Source of the DNA: Clonostachys chloroleuca | Taxonomy: Eukaryota > Ascomycota > Sordariomycetes > Hypocreales > Bionectriaceae | Length of the DNA: 64,000 bases | Assembly: GCA_037952775.1 (NCBI GenBank) | Contig: JBANAY010000001.1 | Span: 1,674,001 to 1,738,000 of the forward strand | Direction: 5' to 3' | Shown: one piece after another, positions 26,459 through 37,197 of the stretch | Layout: each line of letters begins with the position of its first letter | Position numbering within the stretch: the stretch's first letter is position 1 | Position numbers and translations under genes: made by a program | The notes under the pieces: generated by a model | Databases searched by the model: none | What the model was told of the DNA's origin: nothing | The model's input: only the letters and a program-made list of their open reading frames with translations

Positions 26459-27595
26459 TCAGAGCAAGCTATCAGAATAACTCCTCAAAGTTCCTTCCAG
26501 CCCAATAAGTTCTTCTCCCAGGCTAATGTCCGTCAGCTTCATAAACCTCCCTCGCTTATAAGTCCCTACGTCCGGGTATTCTTTACTAAAACGTAACTGC
26601 ACCTCAAGATCGATGGCTGCGACACCTATTAATCCTGCCGCCGCCTCGCCAGTCAGCTCTATATAGATAGCTTCATTTCTGGTCACCTTTTCCTAAACCT
26701 TCAGGACCTCTGTGTGATCCAAATACTCCACGGCCAACCCCACGATCTTACCCATGGTCTGACTAGGACATTCGAGAATCCGCTCTACAACAATACCAAC
26801 GTTATGGGACTCATCGCCAGCAATAGGAAGCTTGCCGCTGGGTTTGCTTGGTATAAGCCAAACGTATTTGCCTGTGGCGGGCTGCAATGATCATTAATGT
26901 CTTGAACTGAACTCAGATAGTGTTGAATAGAGCACATACCCATAGGAAAGGCCGGAGGAGTGGGATGGTCAGGTTAGTCGGATACCATCCTACCCAAAGT
27001 ATAGTGATCTTGGCAGCTAGTGTTGGAAACCGTGTCTCAATCTCCTCAACTGCACGAGCCTTGTAGTCTATATGAGGAACATGGTATTTTCCACCTGAAA
27101 TCTTCTGCGGCCCGGTTAGGGAGCTAATAACGAGGTGCTTAAGAGTAGGGATCTCGAACGCCGCCTTGCCTATGTTAAGCATTTGCTGATACTCCTTTTC
27201 TCCGTTCTCTTTGAGTAAGCTTGGATGAATAGGGACATTTTGCCTGCATCGATTAATGCTGCTCTTTCCCCCGAGCTTTGAGTGTTCTCTAGAATATTCC
27301 AGACTCACCAGAAGTTGGTAATACTGAAAATAGCAGTAGAGCCCTAGACAATATCAACGAAGTTTTCACGGGTGAAGACCGATAGTATACTAACCATGAA
27401 GGCAGTCTTTAGAGATTCGATATCGTCGAGATCACCTTGTGCTACTTCGATGTCTTGGGACTGTAACTCTTTGGCATTTTCCCCCTCTGGATTCCGGGTG
27501 ATAGCACGGACCCTCTATGATGGGTTCTGGGTTAATTTTCGGACAACAGAACCGCCCTGAATCCCGGTTGTACCAAGAACCGTTATAACAGACAT
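26459..27595 (-). pseudogene. NmrA-like NAD(P)-binding protein gene with two nonsense codons
   Basis: Four exons (27595-27395, 27343-27309, 27243-26940, 26881-26459) with good GT-AG sites sum to 963 nt, 321 codons, with no frameshift. The N-terminus is MSVITVLGTTGIQGGSVVR, a Rossmann GxxGxxG dinucleotide-binding loop. Further on are the NmrA-type segments AIFSITNFW and LKHLVISSL. NmrA/HSCARG family proteins bind NAD(P) and often act as redox-sensing regulators; usual length is about 300-330 residues, matched here. Two in-frame TAG codons break it: codon 27 (27517-27515) and one in the last exon (26695-26693). Both fit CAG to TAG, a CpA-to-TpA change on the coding strand, the RIP signature. 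The 3' end is about 30 bp from the AT block. Inference: RIP leaked out of the repeats and killed an otherwise intact gene. Confidence 0.82.
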
Positions 27596-28205
27596 GGTGA
27601 GTGATGAAGAAATTTGGAATGGATGGATGAGTTGCTGAACGTTGGAGGGAAGTATGAGTCGAACATGCCATGTTGTCCTTGGCTTGGAGCTCGCTGATAC
27701 TTATACTTTGGTATTATGCAAGTTTAGTATCTAGTGACGCCTTCCTTTGTTATTGCACTTGGGCATAGAGTGACATTTCCATACTGTGTATACGTTCCGC
27801 AACTCCGCAAGTGAAAAATTTCTCCATAGCTCAAACTTGGTTGCAACAGAGGTAGCCATCCAATGACGACTAGTGTACCAACAAGATATATATCACTACA
27901 TCGACAGCTCGCATCCCTAACCAAGTTGGCGTCTCCTTTTATTACCACCAAAGCTGCTAGCTGTTCTCTTGAGCTCCTTGACTATGGCTACCCTAATTGA
28001 AGCCTATGGCAAGTAGGCAGCTTAGTGTTCCCTTTATTGGACATGTTGGTGTTATGTAATTCATAGTAAACAGTAAAATTTTGAGGGTGGGTAAGATCGC
28101 GTTGTCTGGTTCCTCCGTGGCCGAGTATAAAAGTCGGTAAGGTTCCCTACATCTGCTATAAACACTCTTTCGCCTTTGACTGTTTGCCAGAATCGCTAGT
28201 CAAAA
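27596..28205. other. Intergenic, no gene recognised
   Basis: About 600 bp upstream of the NmrA-like gene. Several short frames occur on both strands, but none shows a recognisable domain or splice structure. Base composition is normal, so this is outside the RIP block. Confidence 0.5.
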
Positions 28206-28790
28206 GTCCGCTTCTCGAAAGTCCGCCTCAACTGAATATGCTGGTGGATTAATTCTCCAAGGGACTCTACCTCTGTAGCGAATTTACCGTTAGCGATACT
28301 GCCCTTAAGGAACCGGGCGAGGTCCGCCTCGATAATGAAGTTTCCCCCTGATACTGACGGGCTACTGTTTTCTTGGGGCTGAGTAGGTATTGGCGATCCC
28401 CCCTTTGCCTCGATGATTTTGCGTATGGACAGCGAGTACTAGACTGCTTATGCCGGCGACGGAGCAAGAACCGAGCTGCAATGGCCCTAACTAGGATGCT
28501 AGCAATGAGATATCGTGTTGCAACACCTGCTACTGCACCGCTAGAAAGCCTGTCCGGGAAAGGGCTCGGTTTTGTTGAATTGGCGCCAGTTCTACTTTGT
28601 TATTGTACTCGCCACAGAGACCACGACAGAAGAGGAGGTTGTTATCGTGGTGGAAACAGCACCAGTTTGTATCGTTGATTGGGCTTCTGGCTGCCCAACA
28701 AAATCGGTAGTAGAAGATATGTTAGCAGTGAAAGAAAAGAACCCGTAAGGGTAGTTGAGCTTCAAAAGAGTTATATAAATCTGGCGAGTC
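28206..28790 (-). pseudogene. Remnant of a mucin-like single-pass membrane protein
   Basis: Reading the minus strand downward, one frame gives a Thr/Ser-rich stretch (STTITTSSSVVVSVASTIT) ending in a stop (about 28.59 kb). Another frame resumes with SSGAVAGVATRYLIASILV followed by a basic RRRHK stop-transfer (about 28.55-28.44 kb). A third gives NFIIEADLARFLKGSIANG and LGELIHQHI (about 28.35-28.23 kb), resembling the cytoplasmic tail of fungal membrane-anchored glycoproteins. The order (Ser/Thr-rich ectodomain, one transmembrane helix, Arg/Lys, tail) is that of fungal WSC/mucin-like sensors. At least one stop and two frame changes interrupt it. Some could be assembly indels, but the helix itself holds charged residues, so decay is likely. 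Family assignment is by architecture only. Confidence 0.42.
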
Positions 28791-28800
28791 TGCCTGCATT

Positions 28801-29320
28801 TGTCTGATTCTGAAAAGCAGTATTTGACCTGTGAGTTGGATGAGTCATCTAATTATATGTGTATATATAGTGCGCTTTGTTTGCACCGCATCATTAAATT
28901 GGGAATTGACCAGACTGGTCCGTTACTACATGTACCAAGGTTGTTGCGGTTGACTGACTGAGAAGTCTGAATTTTCATACTGTGGACCTATTTCGACACT
29001 ACTGTGGCTTTGGCCTGCAAAGACCAGGTCGTATGGTCATCTGAAGCTACTACATAAGCATGGCATGTAACAACTTCTCCATCTCTAAGAGTACGGACCA
29101 AGAAACTGATCGGTTCTGCACGGGAAACTACCAAAACGATACAGCACGCTGATATCACTTTGTCAATTGACCTTGGACCAATTTCACAGGTGAGAGAGAT
29201 CCCCTCGCATCACTGGCCTGACCAATCTGTCTTACTTATCTAGGTGTGACATAGATGACTCCGAATAGGCCCGTTCAGGTCATTAATGACTGGCTAGAAG
29301 TGGCGAATGAGGTGAACATA
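28801..29320. other. Intergenic, no gene recognised
   Basis: About 500 bp between two decayed genes. No domain, no RNA gene and no repeat was recognised. Confidence 0.45.
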
Positions 29321-29329
29321 GGGCCTCAA

Positions 29330-30415
29330 CCGCCTAGTCTATAATGCGGACTGGACTATCTTATCCTGGGGGTTTCTTGCGCCGGCGGCGATGATCACAT
29401 AGACCTTCCCACGACCCGGCGCGAGTTCTTCGAGATTTTCTTGGATAGCAACACCTTTGCGATCGCTCACCAGAATGGGCTCCCAGGCATTCCTGAGCGC
29501 ACAACCCAGGTTCAGCGGTTTACCATAGACTATCAGAGATCGGCGTATAGCTACGTCAAGGATGCGATTGTGACCATCATCGTGAAGCAAGCCTCCTGGG
29601 TTTATATGTTAATAAGTGTCCTCTTCCTTTTCAGCGTTCCCACTACATGGATCAACAAGACGATCATAAAAGCATTAAACAATGTATCAAAGTGGCTGGG
29701 TTTGATACAGATGAGCTACATCGTATTGCTGTAGTCGGCCTGAACGATGCGGAGGCAGTGTCAATCGCAGCCCTCAAGGCAATTGCTGTTGAGTTTCAAA
29801 AGGGCGGCCTCTTTTTTCACCGTGGATGCTGGCGGCGGCACGAAAGACTTTTCCCTGATGCACATCGTCTCCAAGGAATTTGAATTTATCCAATTACGCC
29901 AAAAACAAGGATACGTACCAAAAGATAACTTCGATCAGGTCCCCCGTGTGAGCTCTCTCTCCGGTCTCTGCACAGGGAGAGATTGGCCATTGATAATAAG
30001 AATCCGTTCTAGAGAGATATTTTCGCCTTTATCCTGATGGTTTATGGAAATAGCCATTTCAGAAAGACTATGCTGGCAAAGCCGGCCTGTTGGTTTCGTG
30101 GGCGAGGGATATATGCCATTATTTTGCCGAAGGTAGAAAACCGGGTGTTGGTCGAATTACCACATCTTCCAGTGACTTTTACTTTTGATCCATCATGTTA
30201 TTATCAATGAGTGAGATGCTAAGGCTAACACCTGATTTGAGGAAAGACTGGTAAAGTCACCTTGAGCGCCTTGGAATTCGGTTCTGCCGAGAATCCTCGG
30301 CCAAAGCAGAACCGAACATCGCTTTTCACTTTGGTCGGGCCAGACGATCGCACGGGAGAATTCTTTACAGTAAATTGGATTGAAAAAACCGGCAATAATA
30401 ATGCAAAGTAGCTGC
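29330..30415 (+). pseudogene. Hsp70-like ATPase pseudogene (actin-fold, fungal type)
   Basis: Three plus-strand frames read in series resemble the nucleotide-binding domain of fungal Hsp70-like proteins. FLFSVPTTWINK lies at about 29.63 kb. After a frame change near 29.67 kb comes IKVAGFDTDELHRIAVV (to about 29.74 kb). After another at a T6 run (about 29.81 kb) comes FTVDAGGGTKDFSLMHIVS, the phosphate-2 DAGGGT(xD) motif (about 29.82-29.87 kb). A C-terminal piece, LSALEFGSAENPRPKQN (about 30.26-30.31 kb), follows after a gap with stops. The usual N-terminal phosphate-1 loop and much of the middle are missing. Proteins of this family in filamentous fungi are numerous and divergent from chaperone Hsp70. 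Inference: a decayed paralog. Individual frameshifts might be assembly indels, but the missing core argues for a true pseudogene. Confidence 0.65.
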
Positions 30416-30420
30416 CTCTA

Positions 30421-30741
30421 GAGGGCAAGACGGATGGCCCAAAAGCGCGAGAGGCCAGAACGTCGTGGACAACGTTCTAGAATCACTTCTGGGCTTGATA
30501 TTCTTTGGTTGACAATAATAACCCCAATATAATGCAAACAACATGTGAACAACAGACCGGATTCCAGTATTATGCGGCCATAACATGCTGCCGTATGCAT
30601 TGATTTCTTGGAAATGAGTCGAAATGCTTCTGGTGAGCCATTTGGTTGATGAAGGTTCCAATCCGGTGGCCTTTTTCTTCTCATATCCTAGTGTTAGGCG
30701 TGAATGCTGATAGAATCAATCCCTTTTCTTTAACGAAACCG
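30421..30741. other. Intergenic, no gene recognised
   Basis: About 320 bp after the Hsp70-like remnant. Overlapping minus-strand frames are present, but none has a recognisable motif. Confidence 0.4.
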
Positions 30742-31330
30742 TCATACAAGAAGAACGTGTCCCTCTTTTGTTTTTGAAGGTAGGACTCTCCCCTGAGACG
30801 ATGCTCCCATCCGTGCGACACGTTGGTGTTCAAAATATCTCGTAGCGGCGCGTTCGAGGTCTAGCTGCTCCATCAGACGCCATTTCGCTCGTAGGAGGCC
30901 GAGCCATAGGGCGAAACCCACGCAGCAAGGGTTGATGATAACAAGGCCGATAATGATGGGGTTCCGGAAGTCCACTCCGAAGGGAATTGCGAGGGAGCTG
31001 AGGAGATCTATGAAAAACAATATACATATGACGGGAAAGTAATCGTCGATTGTATCATCATACATGCCTGGTTCCTCCTCTAGGAAGACACAGATGGAGC
31101 GAGGGACATGTAGTGTTTTCTGTATCCAGCGCCCCCAAGCGATAACTATGACCCGGTTGCGAGCCACGACACGTTGGATCAAGGCATACACTGCGGGTAG
31201 AAAAATCTCACAGCAGAGTTGCATCACATCAAAACTGAGTTCTGACATGCTGATTGTCGTATTGCGAAGAAGATAGTCCTCAGCGACGCCCGAGAAAATG
31301 GAGAGTTGCAGTAGTATAAGGAATATGCCT
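30742..31330 (-). CDS. Uncharacterised multi-pass membrane protein, probably 5'-incomplete or broken
   Basis: An open frame runs from just after a TGA (about 31332) to a stop at 30742. It shows hydrophobic segments IFLILLQLSIFSGVA, FPVICILFFIDLLSSLAIPF and NPIIIGLVIINPCCVGFALW, separated by charged loops, so at least three membrane spans. It contains an in-frame ATG at 31248. Upstream (31546-31335) a different frame looks coding (LPYVAVPNKPYGLTIGTARQ), and further up (about 31675-31540) a third frame does too. I found no convincing intron joining them. Possibilities are a real gene with splice sites I missed, indel errors, or a pseudogene like its neighbours. I do not recognise the family. 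Confidence 0.4.
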
Positions 31331-31689
31331 CAGGCTGAGCTGGTATGAGACCATGAAAGGCTTGATGATTTGTCTTAGTTCATAAAACAGAGCTTGCCGT
31401 GCTGTGCCTATGGTCAGCCCATAGGGTTTGTTGGGGACAGCGACGTACGGCAGTGGATGCTCCCACAGGTTCTTGGTCAAGGTTCGAACCATGGCTACGA
31501 AGACACTGGTACACTTCAGTAATTCACAATGCTGCCTGGGGCTCAAGATATTTTCTGCACCATTTTGTGCCTCTGAGGAAGGGCATAAAGGCTGATATCA
31601 ATTCGCGTGAGTTTGGGACACCTTTTTCCGACAATTTCTTCGCGTCTTGGAATTCAGACGCCCTGCACTAAGATATTCTCTTCAAGAGA

Positions 31690-32173
31690 AACCTCGGGCC
31701 TACCTTTTAGGGGGCTAGCCGCTTCATTTCCTAAACCTTGGCGAAAAGATGATCGAGCAGGAGGCGAGGGAGTCGGTGATGGCTAGATGGGAGGCCGATC
31801 ACATGGGCACTCTCTGGCAAAGCCTGAGTATGATCTACTCTCCGGATCAGCTCAAGCTGGGCGCAACAAGTAGATGAGAGAGATGGTACATTTTTAGTCC
31901 AAAATTTATGCTTTGAACCTTGCTATGCTTCCTCCTATGTAGGTAGGCATTGTCGCAAACAATATTTCAAGGTTACTTGCACCCACATGTTGCAACAGAC
32001 TAAATGTGCCAACACATCTCAGAGGGTAAATGGGTAACCAACCCCCTTTACCATCTTCGATATTTCTTGTGTCCGGGAGCTGCCCCCCCCCCTCCCGTTG
32101 ATTGTAGGTACAGGGATCATCTCTATCTGTAGTATATTGTCTTATTTTAACCCTTTTATTCTAAGAGCGTCAT
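31690..32173. other. Intergenic, with a C10 run
   Basis: About 480 bp downstream of the TyrRS gene with no recognisable gene. It contains a run of ten C (32083-32092), a likely place for length error in sequencing. Confidence 0.5.
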
Positions 32174-33679
32174 CTATTGCTCGGCATCGGGGGCAGGGCG
32201 AACTGGAAGCTCTTTCTGTTGTGCGCCAGGGTGGCGGGTTCCCTTATCCTTGACCTTCTTCTTCTTTTCCTTAACCGGGGCAGGGTATGCCTTTTCTGCT
32301 ATTTCTTGCCACTCAGGAGATGCTTGGAAGGCTTTATTGATTGGGGCAAGAAGCTCATTGAGAGCCTTGGCAACTGCAGGCTTGAGCAGTTGAGGAGTCA
32401 GCTGTGAGTTTTGGTTAGCAATGATCGTGATTAATGTAAAAGCATAGAATGCGTTCTGCATAGAGGACATACCACATCGTTTTTGTAGTCCTCGTGCATC
32501 TGCGCGATGGTTGTGTAAACGAGAGGCTCGAGCCCATCCCTCTCACGCTCGACACGGAACTCTCGGTTTCCCTTCAAGGCCGAGACAGGAAGTAAAACGT
32601 ATTCAACGAATGCCAATACGCCGTTCTCTTCTACAACCTTAGGGGCCGCCATGGCCTTCTTGATCTTTTTCGTTACGACCTCTGGTGAGTCAAGGAGATC
32701 GATTTTACTGTCTGTAGAGTTCAACGCACGAGGGCACGTGTTACTAGCAATTCCAGACATTTGACGATGGATGCGGCAAGCAGAAACGAGGTACGAGACT
32801 CACCTTGTTCACTTGCGCTCATTTTGCCGCCTTGTAATCCAGGCACCATGGGGTTGCATAGATGGGCACGCTATCAGAACGTCAGCTATGCTTTCTTGCT
32901 AAGAAGTCCTGTTGTGATCCAACCTCGCGGTATCCCAGTCTTGGGAGCCAGTCCTTGGCAGCAATGAACAGTTTTCGTTGGTCCAACCCTGGAGCAGATG
33001 CCTATTAGTGAAGCTGAACTTGTCCATGAATATCTGGAGGAAATGCGTTGCTAGGTAAATACCTCCAAATTGAGCATCGACATCCAGGTACTGCTCGTCT
33101 AAGACCTGCAGGATGGGGTAGAGAAGGCCACTCAGGGGAGCATTATCGGTCTGCTTGACCACTTCGGCTCCTGCTCGCTTGGCGTCGTGCTCGGATACCA
33201 CAGACGCCAGCTTGTAGACATCCATGACATATTCAGGGCTTTTCTGGTAAGAGCTTCCAAGGACAAATTTGAGCTTATCGATCGGTACTCCAACTGCCTT
33301 GAGCATAGAGGAAATAATCAAGCGGTAGTATTCGGCACGAAGAGCGACCAATTCGATGGGAGCCTTGAGGTTGTCGAGGAACCCGTGGATATCGGCGAGA
33401 AGAACGGTAACGTGGCAGCCTGCGGCTAGGAGCTGGGCAATCTTCATAGCAGGTACCAGGTAACCGCAATGAGGGCGACCAGTTGTTGCCGTTCCTAGGA
33501 ACTCAGTTAGCAAGCAAGCGCCAATATTAGTTGGGCAGAGCGACCAATCTCCTACCCCAGTAGATCTTGGGATGGCCCCCTTCAGCCAAAATCTTCTCGA
33601 TAATCTCAGGGTTCAGAAACTCGGCCAAATTCTCCCGGATGAGAGCGAGTCTCTCAGCTGCCCCAGTGGGTTCGGCCAT
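32174..33679 (-). CDS. TYS1: Cytosolic tyrosyl-tRNA synthetase
   Basis: Charges tRNA-Tyr with tyrosine in the cytosol. Six exons (33679-33556, 33494-33063, 32988-32924, 32870-32804, 32711-32473, 32401-32174) with GT-AG introns sum to 1155 nt, 384 aa, close to the yeast enzyme. Class I signatures: the HIGH-like motif in TTGRPHCGY (start of exon 2) and the KMSKS loop as GGKMSAS (exon 4). [14 protein letters not shown] and DQRK form the tyrosine-binding region. [15 protein letters not shown] and the lysine-rich tail [16 protein letters not shown] match fungal and eukaryotic cytosolic TyrRS, not the mitochondrial CYT-18 type. I chose the ATG at 33679 ([18 protein letters not shown]). An in-frame ATG at 33793 would add 38 residues of poor conservation. 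It is divergent from prefoldin 1 across about 0.8 kb. Confidence 0.95.
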
Positions 33680-34486
33680 TGTGTTGGATACGCGGTTGCG
33701 CTTGGGAGGCAATTGAATACACCCGAACGATGGCGACACTTGGAGCAGTTGCTTATTCTCAGGGAGAGTGATCTTATTCTGAGGGTTAGGCACGCGATCG
33801 GCTTCGGTCTAGCAGATGGTGGTCGCCGGGATTTTGGCGGGGTTTTATTTATCCAACTGCCTGACTCACATTAGGCATGAGTCTGAACGGCCGAAGTTGC
33901 GACTTGGTGGGTTAGCGGGGTAGTTGGACTGATAAGATAAGCGGGAGTGGCTGGATGTTACCTGAGACGAGCCTTGTCTCGCTAAGTACGAATGTGAAAT
34001 TACCTACTTTGATGTGCATACCAAGGTGCATGGCTCTAGTCCACTTACATCTGATGATTTGGTTTACTTCATGGCTGGACTGGGCTTTCCTGGACAATCG
34101 CTTGGCTACATGGATTACAACGTTGCCTTTGAGGAACCACGTGAATTCTTGCTGAAGTACGCGGCAGAGAGTGATTGGCCTGGCCCAGGATTATCGTGTC
34201 AAACTTCGGAGGCGGCGTATGACAGTATGTTCAATTCTGAGTGACAGTGATAGCAATGGCAGATATGTTGATGGCGAAAAAGAGTCATTGAATGAGACTA
34301 CAGATCGGCTCAGGCACATGAAAGTCGGGTTGGACCAGTGGCTGCACCCCGCTACTCGCATGACCCCACTCATGGCGCACGCTCCTCACCTCTCTTTAGG
34401 TTGACAACACGCACAGGCCAGTGATACTGTCTGGCTACCTAGTAGTGAGAACACAGACTGAACTTCCAGTGATAGAAAATTACAAC
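33680..34486. promoter_or_regulatory. Shared intergenic region between divergent TYS1 and PFD1 genes
   Basis: 807 bp separate the two divergent start codons, so both promoters must lie here. I see no clear TATA box. A 76-codon plus-strand frame at 34014-34244 has no recognisable features and is taken as chance. Confidence 0.5.
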
Positions 34487-35065
34487 ATGGCTATCCCAAA
34501 TGAGAAGCTACAGAAGGTACGTTTGTGACAGCAAACCGAGCGATTCTCTGCAAGATGAGTGGACAAGCGCTGACTAAAATGGCCATCCAGCTCGTCCAGG
34601 AGATCGAGACCCAAGCGCTTGTCGCCCAACAGCAAATTGGGCTGGCCCGCGGTCAGATGGCCTCGAAGCAGCGTGAGCAACGCTTGGTTAAACTGACCCT
34701 GAACGAGATGGCCAGCCTCCCCGATGATGCTGTAGTCTACGAAGGCGTCGGGAAGATGTGCGTATTCTTGCCCCTTTCCTTCCCCCTTTCTGTGCTTTGG
34801 AATGGTCATTTCACTGTTCTCCCGCCGGCCGGGGATGAATCTGATGGAAACCTTCATCTTGGGGGTGCTCGGTGACCGAGATTGACTGACCGAATCTTCG
34901 AGCAGGTTTGCAGCCTTGCCCGTGACTGCTCTGCGGAAGAAGCTGGATAACCAGACTAACGATCTGGATGGCGAGGTGGAAAAGCTGAGCCAGCGCCTAC
35001 TCTACCTTGAGACAACTCACAAGAACAGCCGCGAGCATATTGAGCAGATGCTGCGTGGGCGCTAA
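34487..35065 (+). CDS. PFD1: Prefoldin subunit 1 (beta-type prefoldin)
   Basis: One of six subunits of the prefoldin co-chaperone, which hands nascent actin and tubulin to the CCT chaperonin in the cytosol. Three exons (34487-34516, 34591-34757, 34906-35065) give 357 nt, 118 aa, the family's usual size. It begins MAIPNEKLQK, continues LVQEIETQALVAQQQIGLAR (first coiled-coil helix), then the hairpin segment VVYEGVGKMFAALPV, and ends in a second coiled coil (KLSQRLLYLETTHKNSREHI). The beta-hairpin YEGVGKMF is the best family signature. Introns 1 and 2 begin GTACGT and GTGCGT and end CAG. Confidence 0.93.
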
Positions 35066-37197
35066 CTGTGACACCGATCCATATACACCTGCGCCCTTTC
35101 CCCCTTCTCCTTCTTGCTGGAATTTTGGGCTGCCGATCCAGGTGTTGTATCAACGGCCCACCAGCTCACATAACCGCCACACTCCTGGACTGGGATGCCT
35201 GATCAAGGAGCGAAATTAGGATGGAGATGGATCTACAGAGAAGATGGGCTTAAGACGACCCTGACCTGGCAACTTTTGAAAACAGGACAGTGGGTGAGGA
35301 AACTGAACGCGTGAAACTGGGCTAGACGAGGTTGTTATTTGTTGGCAGAGAAGGGGCAAAAGTTGGCGGCTATATGCAATCAAGCCCGACCGCGCGTAAC
35401 GGTTGGCGACTGGGAGCTCCTTGGGTTCAGAGCAGCCGTCATGGGGTGGAAAAGCGACTAATCGACATGCACGATCGATGACGGATAAGCTATTTATTGA
35501 TCTGGATGGTATCCGCTACTCTAAATATATTTGACTTGAGCCTCAGCTTGATGTCCTGGTATATATGTTGCGGGAGAGGTGTCATGTCCATAAATAGAAC
35601 CAAGCAGACGATCCTCTCCAGCCGTGCAGGGAGGGGTGAGCAACTGTGACTCAGGGACCAAAGCAGGTGCCAGCTTGGCGGACACGGTGTGCATGTGTGT
35701 GGGTGTAGTGGCTTTGGATGAGAGGGCGCGGCCGTACACGCATTATTGCATAGCATGTCCTGCAGCATCCTTGCTGCAGAAACGTCTCAGGTGCGCTTTG
35801 GTCCATCCCAGATCGTCGGATTGCTTTTGTCTCACACAAGCGCCGGAGTCCCACGTTTCATCTCGGGGGGCGGCCTGCTTCTATGGACGACAAACACACG
35901 GAAGGCCGAAAAGAGGATACGTTGCGTCGCCGCAGGCCTAACCACGATGCTTGCTTCGAAGACTCGGTTGGGCAACTGACGGGCCGATGCCTGTACACCC
36001 TGCATTCCTGCTTGACTGGGGGCTCCGGTACTTGCTGGAGGGGACGGGGCCGGGAGGAAGCGTTGTCCGCAGCCTGCCACCAAGTCACACTTGAGGAAGT
36101 ATTCTGCGCACTTGCCCAGCCCTACGAGCCACCCGGGCCTGGGCCTAGGCCACCTATGGCGGTTGGCTGTACCAGACAGCACTAAAGTATAGCGCCCCTC
36201 CCACCCCATTGTGCCTGATGGGTCGCTTTGCAGTCTCTGAATGGCCCAAATCGAAGCTCCGACACCCCAGCCACCGCTCCAGGCTCCTCCATCCCACCTC
36301 ATCAGTCTAGCCCCTCCACCGGTCCATCTCCTCTCCACCGCTCCTGTCTGTCTGTGATTTGCGGGCTGCAAGAGTAGGACCAACAGTATCTCATGTCCTC
36401 TAAGACCGGCGGGAAACCAAAAGCGAAAACAGGCGCTTCCAAGTACCCACAGCTTTTGCAGATTAATTATAGTATCTTACCTCCCTACCTATCTGGAAAT
36501 GATGATACCCAGCTGTTGGTCCTCCGTGTGCATGTCCCGCCGGGGTGTGCAGGTGTTGCGTAATTCATCGGCAGTGAGCTGAAAATCACTTAAGCAAGGT
36601 CAGTTCGTCTGACCCCTCCATCGCTCTCTCCCTGCCAGAGGCAAGTCTTTTCAAGCCGACTTCGCAAGTAGTTCCAGACGTTGTGCGACGTTTCACCGTC
36701 TTCTCCCGCCCTATATTACTTACACGCCTACGCCTTCCAGACCGGGCCTGTTTCCCAGTCTTTCGACTCTCTCTTTTCCTCTTTACACCATCAGTTCGTT
36801 CCAGACTGAGTAGCGCAGCGGCCGCGGCTTATTCCACTGAAACGAATCCCAGCCTTACGCTTACATCCCTGCCTGACCATCCCCGCTATCCATCCTGGTC
36901 TGCCGCACCGATCGAAAACCTATTTAGGGCCGTCTGCTTACTTGCTGGCCTCGGTCGCCTTCCAGCTCGTCAGCCACACGACTATTTCTTCTAGACCGGC
37001 CTCTTCTACCTCGCTGTGTCCTGTTCCCTCTTTCATATTTTCCCTCTCTCCTCTCTACCTTGTTCTACGTGTGACCCACCCGCCTACAGACCTGTCTCAA
37101 CACCGTCAGGGCTGCCCACAACATCAACCAACATCAACCAAGAGAGAACAAAACCCACTCAGGATCGGCAAGACATTTACCGAAAAATAAAACCGCC
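35066..37197. other. Long intergenic region with pyrimidine-rich leader
   Basis: 2.1 kb between prefoldin 1 and the RS-rich gene. No conserved coding motif was seen in any frame. 36640-37197 on the plus strand is strongly C/T-rich (for example around 36765-36790), typical of 5' leaders of highly expressed filamentous-fungal genes. The transcription start of the gene at 37198 probably lies in or just upstream of it. The first 1.5 kb holds nothing I recognise. Confidence 0.5.

Noticed and set aside
34014..34244. 76-codon plus-strand frame between TYS1 and PFD1
   Set aside because: No recognised motif or splice structure; fits a chance frame in a divergent promoter region.
35832..36383. 183-codon minus-strand frame in the long intergenic region
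   Set aside because: Trp/Gly/Arg-rich composition typical of a chance frame in GC-rich DNA; no motif.
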